Shown one piece after another: positions 24,515-33,078 of a stretch of DNA of 64,000 nucleotides. The number at the start of each line of letters is the position of its first letter. Positions within the stretch are counted from its first letter, which is position 1. Source of the stretch: a virus; IMG/VR virus record IMGVR_UViG_3300042691_026747, positions 1-64,000 of that record. The stretch is one strand, 5' to 3'. Under the pieces are notes generated by a model. That model did no database searches and was not told the origin of the DNA. It saw nothing but the letters and a program-made list of their open reading frames with translations. Both the position numbers and the translations under genes were made by a program.

Positions 24515-25161
24515 TGAGTAACGAAATTGAAAATTACATTAAAGAATTATTACACCTTAAAAGTTTAGGTTTGGTAGTTGGTGAAGATGCTGAAGAATTA
24601 GATGGTTTAATAGAAAAATTAAACCATATAGATGTCGATGAAGAAAATTTAAACCCCAACAATCAGGAATTTAACATACCAATAAAATTTGTTAATACAT
24701 CTAATAATCCTGATCCTGTTTACGCAAAAGACGGTGATTCTGGTTTTGATTTAAGAGCTAACTTTACTAGAACCATTTTTAAAAATGGTCAAAATATAGA
24801 GGTTAATCACGAATATGTTATGAAACCTTTTGAGAGGTCTTTAATACCTACAGGTTTGTTTTTTGAGTTACCTTACGGTTATGAATTACAAATTAGACCA
24901 AGAAGTGGTCATTCATTTAAGACTGGTTTAATGGCAATTCTAGGTACTGTAGACCGTGATTATAGAGGTGAGGTAAAAGTTATACTTATTAATTTATCTG
25001 ATAAAGACGTTACGATAGAACATGGTGAAAGAATAGCCCAAGGAGTTGTAGCGCCTAGAGTTAGTACAGAATTAGGTAAGTTAGTTAAATTAACATCGGT
25101 GGAACAATTAAGTGAAACTGATCGTGGTGTAAGTGGTTTTGGCTCAACAGGTAATAAATAA
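24514..25161 (+). CDS. dut: dUTP diphosphatase
   Basis: 215 residues, longer than the usual about 150 because of a 55-residue acidic helical N-terminal extension. All five trimeric dUTPase motifs are present: DSGFDLRA (motif 1), RPRSG (2), GTVDRDYRGE (3, with the catalytic Asp), GERIAQGVV (4) and RGVSGFGSTG (5). It hydrolyses dUTP to dUMP, keeping uracil out of phage DNA. The extension resembles no known domain and may mediate an interaction. It starts on the stop codon of the exonuclease gene (ATAATGA-type overlap). Confidence 0.93.
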   Translation: MSNEIENYIKELLHLKSLGLVVGEDAEELDGLIEKLNHIDVDEENLNPNNQEFNIPIKFVNTSNNPDPVYAKDGDSGFDLRANFTRTIFKNGQNIEVNHEYVMKPFERSLIPTGLFFELPYGYELQIRPRSGHSFKTGLMAILGTVDRDYRGEVKVILINLSDKDVTIEHGERIAQGVVAPRVSTELGKLVKLTSVEQLSETDRGVSGFGSTGNK

Positions 25162-25164
25162 AAT

Positions 25165-25659
25165 ATGTCGGTAGTAGCGGTAAAAATAGGTAAAAATAAA
25201 ATAACCATAGGTGCTGATAGTATATTAGTTAATGGTTATACACAGGAAAAAGATAAACTAGCCAAACTTTTCAAAAACGAATGGATGGTGGTTGGTGATG
25301 TTGGTGAAGCACAAGAAGGAGCTTTATTCCAAATTTTTTCTAAGACAAGGAAACCTAGGGAGGCCTCGGTAGAAGCTATAACAGAATATTTATTCGATTT
25401 TTTTCAATGGAAAAGGGAAAAAACTGATGCCGATAAATTAGAAAATAGTTATATTATTATATTTGAAAGTAAGGCATTTTTAGTAGAAGGTTTTTATGTT
25501 AAAGAAATAACAGATTATGCCGCAATTGGTGCGGGTATGGATTTTGCTTTGGCCGCTTTATATTTAGGTTCTTCAGTTAGTGACGCCATTAAAACAGCAT
25601 GTCATTTATCAATACTTTGTGAAGAACCAATAAACATAATAGAAGTAGAAAAGAAATGA
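25165..25659 (+). CDS. HslV/proteasome-beta-like Ntn-hydrolase-fold protein
   Basis: 164 residues. It lines up with the HslV peptidase: MSVVAVKIGKNKITIGADS for the first two strands, then KLAKLFKNEWMVVGDVG, and AIGAGMDFALAALYLG near residue 120, the AIGSGG-ALAAAR helix of HslV. The catalytic N-terminal Thr of HslV aligns with Met1 and the next position is Ser2. After Met removal Ser2 could become the terminal nucleophile, or the protein may be inactive. No HslU-like ATPase is seen in the window. Neighbours are dUTPase and a glycosyltransferase. Fold likely; activity unknown. Confidence 0.65.
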   Translation: MSVVAVKIGKNKITIGADSILVNGYTQEKDKLAKLFKNEWMVVGDVGEAQEGALFQIFSKTRKPREASVEAITEYLFDFFQWKREKTDADKLENSYIIIFESKAFLVEGFYVKEITDYAAIGAGMDFALAALYLGSSVSDAIKTACHLSILCEEPINIIEVEKK

Positions 25660-27212
25660 TTAGCATAGTATACTCAACAAGGACCCCAAATAAACAATTC
25701 CAAGACCATATTAAGAAAACGATAGGTGTTAAAGATTATGAGATTGTTGAAATTGTTAATAACGGTGAAAAATCACTAACCCAATGTTACAACCACGGTT
25801 TAGATGTTACAAAAAATAATATAACCGTATTCTGCCATGATGATATTATATTAAGTGATAATTGGGGTAAGAAGGTGGTTAAACATTTTGAAAATACTGA
25901 TTTCGGTATTTTAGGTAAAGCAGGTACAACTGATATACCTAGTATTGGTAGGTGGTGGGAAGATACGACTAAAATGATAGGTATTGTTTCACACTCACAT
26001 GAAGGTAGAACTTGGGAAAATAGATACTCTTCTAATTTTGAGGGTGATGTGATAGAAACTGTAATGTTAGATGGTCTTTTCTTTGTAGTACATAAAGAAC
26101 GTATTAAGGAAAGATTTGATGAGAATATTAAAGGTTTCCATTTTTATGATATAGATTTCACGTTTAATAACCACTTAAATGGTGTTAAAGTTGGTGTTAT
26201 GTTTGATTTCAAGATAACACATAAATCTATAGGTATGACTAATGATGAGTGGGAAAAAAACAGATTACAGTTTGCTGAAAAATATAAGGATAAATTACCA
26301 TACAATATCGTACCTGAAATAAAGGTAGACTTTAAAGAGGTAAAACTAAAAGAAACACCTAAGATTAGTGTTATTATACCAACAAAAGGTAATGTCCATC
26401 TACTTAAACAATGTATAAATTCTATAGTAGAACAAAACCCATATGATAATTTAAAAGTATATATAGCCGATACAGGATCTACCCCAGAAGAAAAGGAAGA
26501 AATAAAATCAACTTATGGTATTTTCAATAAAATAAAATTGATTGAGTATGATTTTTATAATTTCGCTGTTATCAATAATGACGTTGTGGAAAACCACGTA
26601 GATAAAGACACTGAATTGTTGTTGTTCTGTAACAATGACATAAAGGTTATAAACAACGCTATATCCAAAATGGTTGATGTTTATTTAAAGAATAAAAAAA
26701 CTGTTGGGACTATTGGTGCTAGGTTACATTTCGGTGATAATACAATACAACATTCAGGTATAATAATGTTCTTAGACCAAAACAGACAAATAAGATTGTC
26801 ACACCATGGATTAAGGTCTTATTATTCATACCATAAAGAAATGACTAGGGATGTTTTTGGTAATACAGCAGCGTTTATGATGATGAGTAAGAAACTATTT
26901 GACGATATTGGTGGTTTTAACACATCTTATAGGGAATGTTTTGAAGACGTTGAATTAAATATAGAGTGTATTAATAGAGGTAAAGAAAATATTTTTGTTG
27001 GTGACGCTGTTTGTTATCATTATGAAAGTCAGACTAGAAATAAGAGTGAAGAAAAACTTAAAAAAGAAGGTGAAGACTACACAAAAAGGTTAATACCTTT
27101 TATTATTAACAATAAGAAAAGTTATAATTATTTTAACAACGTTAAAGCCAAAGACTTTGAAATGTTGTTACAACAAGCAATGAAAAATAATGAAGTTAGG
27201 AATTTCGTATAA
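25656..27212 (+). CDS. Two-domain glycosyltransferase (GT-A plus GT2)
   Basis: 518 residues. The first about 230 residues form one GT-A-like domain: SIVYSTRTPNKQF, then VFCHDDIIL as the Asp-rich metal site. The second starts near residue 235 with PKISVIIPTKGNVHLLKQC. It has DTGSTPEE, LLFCNNDIKVI and ECFEDVELNIECINRG, the GT2 pattern with metal-binding and base-like acidic residues. Both halves look complete, so the enzyme may add two sugars in sequence, as polysaccharide polymerising enzymes do. It overlaps its neighbours at both ends. Confidence 0.85.
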   Translation: MISIVYSTRTPNKQFQDHIKKTIGVKDYEIVEIVNNGEKSLTQCYNHGLDVTKNNITVFCHDDIILSDNWGKKVVKHFENTDFGILGKAGTTDIPSIGRWWEDTTKMIGIVSHSHEGRTWENRYSSNFEGDVIETVMLDGLFFVVHKERIKERFDENIKGFHFYDIDFTFNNHLNGVKVGVMFDFKITHKSIGMTNDEWEKNRLQFAEKYKDKLPYNIVPEIKVDFKEVKLKETPKISVIIPTKGNVHLLKQCINSIVEQNPYDNLKVYIADTGSTPEEKEEIKSTYGIFNKIKLIEYDFYNFAVINNDVVENHVDKDTELLLFCNNDIKVINNAISKMVDVYLKNKKTVGTIGARLHFGDNTIQHSGIIMFLDQNRQIRLSHHGLRSYYSYHKEMTRDVFGNTAAFMMMSKKLFDDIGGFNTSYRECFEDVELNIECINRGKENIFVGDAVCYHYESQTRNKSEEKLKKEGEDYTKRLIPFIINNKKSYNYFNNVKAKDFEMLLQQAMKNNEVRNFV

Positions 27213-27972
27213 TATTTGGGACGGGGAAGAATTACTAGAAGGTTCAATAAAACAAATTAGAAACCTAGTAGATTACGTAAGTGTTGTATATCAAACAACA
27301 TCTAACTTTGGTAATCCATGTGACTCAGGGTTGGTACCATTATTGGAAAGATTAAAATCAGAGGGATTAGTCGATGAATTATTCGAATACTCACCAAAAG
27401 TTAATAAAGGTGGTCACTCTAATGAAACACATAAAAGAAACATAGGTTTAGCCTTATCACAGGGAGCAGGGTGTACACATCACATGTCTATGGATTCCGA
27501 TGAGTATTATTTACCGTCAGAGTTCGAATATATGAAAAATAAAATGATAGAGGGTGATTATGATTCATCATATTGTCAAATGCAGACTTACTATAAGTCT
27601 TGGGAATACTCTCTGAACCCACCTGAAGAATATTATGTTTCACTTATTTTTAAAATTAAACAAGATTCTTCCTATATTATAGGTGCACCAGCCCCGGTAT
27701 TAGTTGACCCAACTAGAAGGATGTCACCTAGTAATAACCCTTTAATATTAAAAAGAGGAGAAATACAAATGCATCATGGATCATACATTAGAGATAATAT
27801 ACGAACAAAACTAACAAATAGTTCAGCCTCTGTCAACTTTAATAAGGATATTGATAGAATCGTTGAACATTACAATACTTGGTCCTACCCGAATAAAGTA
27901 TTATGGGGAGGACTACCAAGTACATTACATAACGTAAAACAAGTTAAAAACCTATTCAATGAAAATAAATGA
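27190..27972 (+). CDS. Glycosyltransferase-like protein (GT2-type, DxD)
   Basis: 260 residues. It begins MKLGISYNIWDGEELLEGSI, a variant of the GT2 first strand. MSMDSDEYYLP near residue 100 provides the DxD-type metal site. HHGSYIRDNIRTKL near the C-terminus supplies a late conserved His pair. Related proteins are found in capsule loci and are annotated only as putative transferases. Overlaps of 23 and 14 bases with its neighbours show tight packing. Class moderately sure; substrate unknown. Confidence 0.65.
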   Translation: MKLGISYNIWDGEELLEGSIKQIRNLVDYVSVVYQTTSNFGNPCDSGLVPLLERLKSEGLVDELFEYSPKVNKGGHSNETHKRNIGLALSQGAGCTHHMSMDSDEYYLPSEFEYMKNKMIEGDYDSSYCQMQTYYKSWEYSLNPPEEYYVSLIFKIKQDSSYIIGAPAPVLVDPTRRMSPSNNPLILKRGEIQMHHGSYIRDNIRTKLTNSSASVNFNKDIDRIVEHYNTWSYPNKVLWGGLPSTLHNVKQVKNLFNENK

Positions 27973-28609
27973 GTTTTTTGATAAAGTTTATTGTATAAAT
28001 ATAGACAGAAGAAATGATAGATGGGACTCGTGTTTAAAAGAATTTGATAAACACGGAATTACTGTTGAAAGATTTTCGGCAGTAGATGGGGACACCCAAA
28101 ATTACAATTTAGGTTACCCATATGACAACGAATTAGCTGGTGCTATTAGTCATTTAAACGTTATTAAAAAAGCTAAAGAATTAGGTTTAAAAAACGTTCT
28201 TATTTTAGAAGATGATGTAGTTTTTCATGATGATGTGGATTATTTATTTGGTGAGTTTGTTAAACAATTACCTGACAATTGGGAGTGTTTCCTTTTTGGT
28301 GGTAACCATGTTGGTGGTAGAATACAAATATCTTCTAACATTAGTAAGGTTAATAGGTCTTACGCTTTACACGCCTACGGTTTAAACGAAAAATCTTATG
28401 ACTATATTATTAACTACATGGAACATAAAATAAATAGAGTTATAAAAGAAGGTAGGGGTGTGATAAGATCATCTGTGGCTGCAGATTTTTTCATGGCTGA
28501 TACACAACAAGTATTGAATTGGTATTGTTTTACACCACATCTGGCTTGGCAAAAAGAAGATTTTTCTGATATACAAAAGAATAAGGTAAATTACGATTTT
28601 TTAAAATAA
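27959..28609 (+). CDS. GT25-family glycosyltransferase (LPS type)
   Basis: 216 residues. FDKVYCINIDRRNDRW at the start, then GAISHLNVIKKAKELG and LILEDDVVF near residue 80, followed by FLFGGNHVGG, are the standard landmarks of family 25 (lipooligosaccharide galactosyltransferases). The EDD triplet is the metal site. The enzyme is a little short for the family but appears complete. It probably adds a hexose to a surface or virion glycan. Confidence 0.85.
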   Translation: MKINEFFDKVYCINIDRRNDRWDSCLKEFDKHGITVERFSAVDGDTQNYNLGYPYDNELAGAISHLNVIKKAKELGLKNVLILEDDVVFHDDVDYLFGEFVKQLPDNWECFLFGGNHVGGRIQISSNISKVNRSYALHAYGLNEKSYDYIINYMEHKINRVIKEGRGVIRSSVAADFFMADTQQVLNWYCFTPHLAWQKEDFSDIQKNKVNYDFLK

Positions 28610-28615
28610 AAGAAA

Positions 28616-29431
28616 ATGAAAAGAAAAAAAATAAAAATTTTTGATAGTATTTTTTCACACAATCCATACAGTTGTTTTAACTGTGATTCTGACTATATGG
28701 AATGGGACGTTAACCCAACAGAAATAAAAGATGGGGATACTGTCTTTTTTACTGAACATGATTTAGAAAAAGTTTTAAACTATAAAGACAAAAATATTAA
28801 ATGTGTAGGTTGGTTATTAGAATCACCCGCTATTATAAATCAAAATAAAATATTTGACTATATTGATTATTTTGATGAGGTGTACACATGTAGAGAGGAT
28901 TTTTTAAATTTTTCACCTAAATTTAAATTTTTACCTGTTTGGTGTACATGGATATCTGAAAAAGAAAGAAAAATATATAAAAAAAACAAAACAATCTCAA
29001 TAATAGCATCCTTTAAAAGACAAACAGAAGGTCATAGATTAAGACACAATGTTATACATGCTTTTAATGATAAAATGGATGTTTATGGAAACGGTTATAG
29101 AGCTATTGAAAATAAACTTACGGGATTAAGTGATTATAGATTTTCTATTGTGATAGAAAACACTAAACAAAATTTTTATTTTACCGAAAAATTATTAGAC
29201 TGTTTTGTGACAGGTACAGTACCAATTTACTGGGGATGTCCCTCTATTGATAAATTTTTTGATAAAAATGGTATTATTTCTTTTAATAATATGGATGATT
29301 TAAATGATATATTAAATAATATAACAGAAGAAACATATTTAAAAATGATAAAATCCGTAGAAAATAACTTCAACATTTCTATGAAATATAAAACAGCTGA
29401 AGACTATTTAATAAATTATAACATATTTTAA
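28616..29431 (+). CDS. GT10-like fucosyltransferase
   Basis: 271 residues. The C-terminal signature YRFSIVIENT, then YFTEKLLDCFVTGTVPIYWG, is the alpha-1,3/4-fucosyltransferase (GT10) donor-binding motif. The N-terminal half (WLLESPAIINQ, VYTCREDFLN) matches the acceptor domain. It would use GDP-fucose or a similar GDP-deoxyhexose. No GDP-fucose synthesis genes were recognised in the window, so the donor would have to come from the host or from another part of the genome. An AT-rich spacer of six bases precedes it. Confidence 0.85.
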   Translation: MKRKKIKIFDSIFSHNPYSCFNCDSDYMEWDVNPTEIKDGDTVFFTEHDLEKVLNYKDKNIKCVGWLLESPAIINQNKIFDYIDYFDEVYTCREDFLNFSPKFKFLPVWCTWISEKERKIYKKNKTISIIASFKRQTEGHRLRHNVIHAFNDKMDVYGNGYRAIENKLTGLSDYRFSIVIENTKQNFYFTEKLLDCFVTGTVPIYWGCPSIDKFFDKNGIISFNNMDDLNDILNNITEETYLKMIKSVENNFNISMKYKTAEDYLINYNIF

Positions 29432-29434
29432 TTT

Positions 29435-30172
29435 ATGACGACATCCGTTTTTATACCTACCACACCAAGTCATTTATTTTTTTTAGATAATATATTAAAT
29501 TTATTTTTAAATAAATCTACAATAAAACCTAACCAAATTGTGGTATCAATTTCTGACGGTAAAAATATTAACCATACAGAATTAAATATTTTACGTGAAA
29601 AATTTAAGGATGTTGAATTTGTAATACATGAAAATATATTATTAGCAGGACCTAACAGGCAGGTATCAAAAGACTATTGTCATTCTGATATAATAATATA
29701 CCAAGACTCAGACGATTTACCACATAAACAGAGGATTGAAGTCATTCTACATGTGTTTAAAAATAACGATATTGTACATTTAAATCATTCATATCAAAAT
29801 CTAAACACCAACATCAATTCTTTAGACATAGAAAATTTGATGGGAAACGATTTTATAGATTTAAGTAATATAAATTATGTGTATAATGAAGAAATACGTA
29901 AATTTATGTTACCCAATAATGATTTAAATGAATGTATACGATTAAGTAATCATTATGGTCTTAAATATCCTACACATGCCGGAGCTGTTAGTATTAAAAA
30001 AGAGGTTTTAAATGATATAAAATGGAAGAATAGAGATGAATTAAGGTTTTCACCTAGATGGTTCGATTCATCTTATAAAGGCGCTGAAGATTATGAGTTT
30101 TGTGTTGAATGTCTAAAAAACTATAATAAATCTATGATTATAGATTCTAAAATATACTACTATTACGGTTAA
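29435..30172 (+). CDS. GT2-type glycosyltransferase
   Basis: 245 residues. It starts TTSVFIPTTPSHLFFLDNIL and reaches a metal site at DIIIYQDSDDLPHKQR near residue 92. A late GAEDYEFCVECLKNY helix contains the likely catalytic Glu-Asp pair, as in GT2 enzymes. It is a compact single-domain member. The next gene overlaps its stop by one base. Substrate unknown; a role in the same glycan is inferred from the neighbours. Confidence 0.75.
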   Translation: MTTSVFIPTTPSHLFFLDNILNLFLNKSTIKPNQIVVSISDGKNINHTELNILREKFKDVEFVIHENILLAGPNRQVSKDYCHSDIIIYQDSDDLPHKQRIEVILHVFKNNDIVHLNHSYQNLNTNINSLDIENLMGNDFIDLSNINYVYNEEIRKFMLPNNDLNECIRLSNHYGLKYPTHAGAVSIKKEVLNDIKWKNRDELRFSPRWFDSSYKGAEDYEFCVECLKNYNKSMIIDSKIYYYYG

Positions 30173-30864
30173 TGGGAAAATTTTTTATAAAACAACACTT
30201 GGGTATGGGTGATAATATAGTCCATAATGGTATGATTAGAAAACTGTCATTGGATAACCCAAACTATGATATATATGTACCTTCTAAAACACATAATTTT
30301 AATAACGTTAAATTTATGTTTAGAGATACCGAAAAAATTAAAGTTGTGGATATTATTAACGATGAAGGTATGTTTAACCATATAGAGCAAAATCATTATG
30401 ACCATGTAGTATCTTCATATCTGATAGGTCAAACCCAGTTTGATTACGGACAGTATTTTGATGATACTTTTTATTTAAAAGTGGGTATGGATCCTAAAGT
30501 TAAAAAAGAATTTTTTAAAATAGAACGTGATCTTATTAAAGAAAATATTGTTTATGAAAAAATAATTAGTATTGTGGGGTCAGAAAAGTTTAACCTGATA
30601 CATGAGGATGTAGAGACCAATAGGGTTATAGATAGAGGTAAAATATCTAATAATTTACCAAATTTCGTAATAACCAAAGACTTCAATTTTTTTGATTTAT
30701 TATATACTATAGAAATGTGTAGTGAGTTTCATATAATAAGTAGTTCATTTTTATCATTATCTATGTGTAAAAAATTTAATGAAAACACTTTTGCACACAT
30801 GTATAGTGGTAGAATGGAGTTAACTAATTACATATCACAGAATGGTATAAATATTATAGTATAA
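30172..30864 (+). CDS. Glycosyltransferase-like protein, family uncertain
   Basis: 230 residues. It starts GKFFIKQHLGMGDNIVHNGMIRKL, reminiscent of the Gly-rich first loop of heptosyltransferase-like GT-B proteins (GDxIxxxP). The C-terminal part has FDLLYTIEMCSEFHIISSS, like the GT9 donor-side helix followed by a Ser-rich loop. Length is short for a full GT-B enzyme. It could be a sugar-processing or lipid-linked glycan protein. Placement between a GT2 enzyme and an acyltransferase supports a glycan role. Confidence 0.5.
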   Translation: MGKFFIKQHLGMGDNIVHNGMIRKLSLDNPNYDIYVPSKTHNFNNVKFMFRDTEKIKVVDIINDEGMFNHIEQNHYDHVVSSYLIGQTQFDYGQYFDDTFYLKVGMDPKVKKEFFKIERDLIKENIVYEKIISIVGSEKFNLIHEDVETNRVIDRGKISNNLPNFVITKDFNFFDLLYTIEMCSEFHIISSSFLSLSMCKKFNENTFAHMYSGRMELTNYISQNGINIIV

Positions 30865-30865
30865 T

Positions 30866-31498
30866 ATGGAAGATATTTACATAATAGGTTCTGGTGGTTT
30901 TGCTAAAGAAGTTTATTTTCTAATTAAAGAAACTAATCTCTATGAATTTAAAGGATTCGTTGATTATAAACCAAAAAACACTACCTTAACAATAGGTGTG
31001 GAATCATTTCCAATTATTGATGAAGATGAGTTTTTAAACGGGTATGAATCGTCAAATATAGTCATAGGTGTTGGACGACCACATTTATTAAAAATGTTGT
31101 CAGAAAAATTTAAAAATTTTAACAAACCAAATATAATTCACCCTAGCTTTATTTCAGATAGTAAAAATATAATAATGGGTGTTGGTAACATAATAACCGC
31201 TGGTGTTATTTTTACAACAAATATAACAATAGGGTCCTTCAATGTTTTTAATTTAAACATGACAATAGGACATGATTCAATGATAGGTAACCATAATGTT
31301 TTTAACCCATCTACAAATATATCTGGAAACAACAAGATAGGTAATGGTAATTTATTTGGTGTTGGTTCTATTAGTTTAGAAAACATGGAAATAGGTAATA
31401 ACAACGTTATTGGTGCTTCAGCTCTTTTAACTAAAAATATAAACAATGATGGTGTATACGTAGGTATCCCAGCTAAAATAATGAAAAATAACAATTAA
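30866..31498 (+). CDS. Sugar O/N-acyltransferase, NeuD/PglD type (left-handed beta-helix)
   Basis: 210 residues. The N-terminal Rossmann-like part (IYIIGSGGFAKEVYFLI, FKGFVD) is typical of NeuD/PglD. From residue about 95 hexapeptide repeats follow (GNIITAGVIFTTNITIG, IGHDSMIGNHNVF, IGNGNLFGVGSISLENMEIG), ending VYVGIPAKI. These enzymes acetylate amino sugars such as sialic acid or bacillosamine precursors from acetyl-CoA. Together with the aminotransferase at 31960 it suggests an N-acylated amino sugar in the phage glycan. Confidence 0.88.
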   Translation: MEDIYIIGSGGFAKEVYFLIKETNLYEFKGFVDYKPKNTTLTIGVESFPIIDEDEFLNGYESSNIVIGVGRPHLLKMLSEKFKNFNKPNIIHPSFISDSKNIIMGVGNIITAGVIFTTNITIGSFNVFNLNMTIGHDSMIGNHNVFNPSTNISGNNKIGNGNLFGVGSISLENMEIGNNNVIGASALLTKNINNDGVYVGIPAKIMKNNN

Positions 31499-31512
31499 CA
31501 AAAAACAAAAAA

Positions 31513-31821
31513 ATGGCAGATACACTAGGAACTTTAGTCGATAAATTAACAACGGTTGATTTAAAAATGTGGAATAATCAAGAACTTCTTTATGAAATCA
31601 GAAGAATGAGCTTTGAGGAATATAAAGAAAAATATTTTGACACCACAGATGGTGCGGAAAGACTTTGGGACTGTTTAAAAAAGGCTTGTGACTTAAACGT
31701 ACAAAGAAATCATTTGATAAATGAAATCGATGAAAAAATAATAGAAATTGTTAACGCCAAATTGAATGGTGAAGACTTGGATAATGGTAAATTTCTACAA
31801 AGAACTCATAAAACGTATTAA
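31513..31821 (+). CDS. DUF4254-like small helical protein
   Basis: 102 residues. TLVDKLTTVDLKMWNNQE followed by CDLNVQRNHLINEIDEKI matches the DUF4254 pattern as recalled (LxxLIDxLxIVNLKxWH, then LNxQRNxLIxEID). That family is found beside glycosyltransferases in Bacteroidetes and their phages; its function is unknown. An all-A leader precedes the start. Assignment is from memory of the motif. Confidence 0.55.
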   Translation: MADTLGTLVDKLTTVDLKMWNNQELLYEIRRMSFEEYKEKYFDTTDGAERLWDCLKKACDLNVQRNHLINEIDEKIIEIVNAKLNGEDLDNGKFLQRTHKTY

Positions 31822-31823
31822 TT

Positions 31824-31976
31824 ATGAATGATTGGTCAGTTGTTGGTGGTAGTGGTAGTTTCATTAAAATGTATTTAGAAGATACGAATAATAAAAACTT
31901 TGAGATTATTAATGTTATAGAAGAATCTACTGGGTTTGCTCAATTAAAAAAAAAATTAAATGATACCTATTTATAA
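31824..31976 (+). CDS. 50-residue hypothetical protein
   Basis: ATG at 31824 opens a 51-codon frame starting MNDWSVVGGSGSFIKMYLED and ending in QLKKKLNDTYL. It fills an otherwise empty space, starts two bases after the preceding stop, and overlaps the aminotransferase start by 17 bases, as coupled genes do here. The composition is that of a small soluble protein. No family recognised. Confidence 0.55.
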   Translation: MNDWSVVGGSGSFIKMYLEDTNNKNFEIINVIEESTGFAQLKKKLNDTYL

Positions 31977-33066
31977 ACCATATTTTAATAAACAAAATTT
32001 AAGTTACGCACATGAAGCAATTGATTCAGGTTGGGTCTCATCACAAGGTGAGTATTTGGATTTAGTTAAAAATGAGTTAAAAACAATGTTGGATTGTAAA
32101 AAAATAATTTTAACTAACAATGGTACCACCGCGACACATTTGTTATCCTTAGCTCTAAAATTTAAGCACCCAAATATCAATAAAATTATAGTACCAAATA
32201 ACGTATATGTTGCAGCTTGGAACTCTTTTTTATTTGATAAGAACTACCGTTTGATACCTATAGATTGTGATTTAAACACTTGGAATTTTGATATTGATAA
32301 AATTAAAGAAAATTTAGATGAAAATACGGCAATATTAGTTGTACATAATATCGGTAATGTTGTAAATGTACCTAAATTGAAAAGAAAGTTCCCAAACACA
32401 GTTATTTTAGAAGATAATTGTGAGGGGTTTTTAGGTCAATATGAAGATAAACCTACTGGAACAGAAAGTTTTGCTTCTTCTATATCTTTTTTCGGTAATA
32501 AAACACTAACAAGTGGGGAAGGTGGTGCTTTTATAACTAACGATGATGAAGTGTTCGAATACATAAATTGTGTTAAAAATCAAGGACAATCTGACGTAAA
32601 ATTTATCCATAAATTTTTAGGTTATAATTATAGAATGACTAATATACAAGCGGCATTATTGTATGGTCAAATAAAAGATTATGATTTTATAATCAAAAAT
32701 AAAAATAGGGTTTTTATGAGATATAAAGAAATTTTTAATACAAATAAAAATATTTTAACACAAAAAATAGAAAAAAATACTAAACATTCTAATTGGATGT
32801 TTGGTATTAGGTTTGAAGGTATTTCAGTTGAGATGAAAAAAAATTTAGAAAATTATTTGTTTCAAAACGGTATTGACACAAGACCTATGTTTTACAATAT
32901 AAATAAACATGAATATTTAAAAAATATTGACTCATCAAACATTAATGCAGACATTTTACAAAAAGAATGTCTAATACTACCTAGTTTTCCAGACTTAAAA
33001 GATGGTCAAATTGATTTTATTTCAAATAAAATTTTAAAATATTTACTAATTAACACACATACTTAA
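31960..33066 (+). CDS. DegT/DnrJ/EryC1/StrS sugar aminotransferase
   Basis: 368 residues. It opens IPIYKPYFN with SGWVSSQGEYL. The segment LTNNGTTATHLLSLAL contacts the cofactor phosphate. SISFFGNKTLTSGEGGAF carries the PLP-binding Lys near residue 187, and GYNYRMTNIQAALLYGQI closes the core. These enzymes aminate keto-deoxysugar nucleotides, for example to perosamine or 4-amino-4,6-dideoxyglucose. The dehydratase that would supply the keto sugar was not recognised here. A TATTTATA match at 31969 lies inside the coding start and is probably chance. Confidence 0.9.
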   Translation: MIPIYKPYFNKQNLSYAHEAIDSGWVSSQGEYLDLVKNELKTMLDCKKIILTNNGTTATHLLSLALKFKHPNINKIIVPNNVYVAAWNSFLFDKNYRLIPIDCDLNTWNFDIDKIKENLDENTAILVVHNIGNVVNVPKLKRKFPNTVILEDNCEGFLGQYEDKPTGTESFASSISFFGNKTLTSGEGGAFITNDDEVFEYINCVKNQGQSDVKFIHKFLGYNYRMTNIQAALLYGQIKDYDFIIKNKNRVFMRYKEIFNTNKNILTQKIEKNTKHSNWMFGIRFEGISVEMKKNLENYLFQNGIDTRPMFYNINKHEYLKNIDSSNINADILQKECLILPSFPDLKDGQIDFISNKILKYLLINTHT

Positions 33067-33078
33067 AAATTATTTACT

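Noticed and set aside
31969-31976. TATTTATA inside the aminotransferase start
   Set aside because: It lies within coding sequence as part of PIYKP codons and is not spaced before any start; likewise 19770-19777 encodes IYI in a helical protein.
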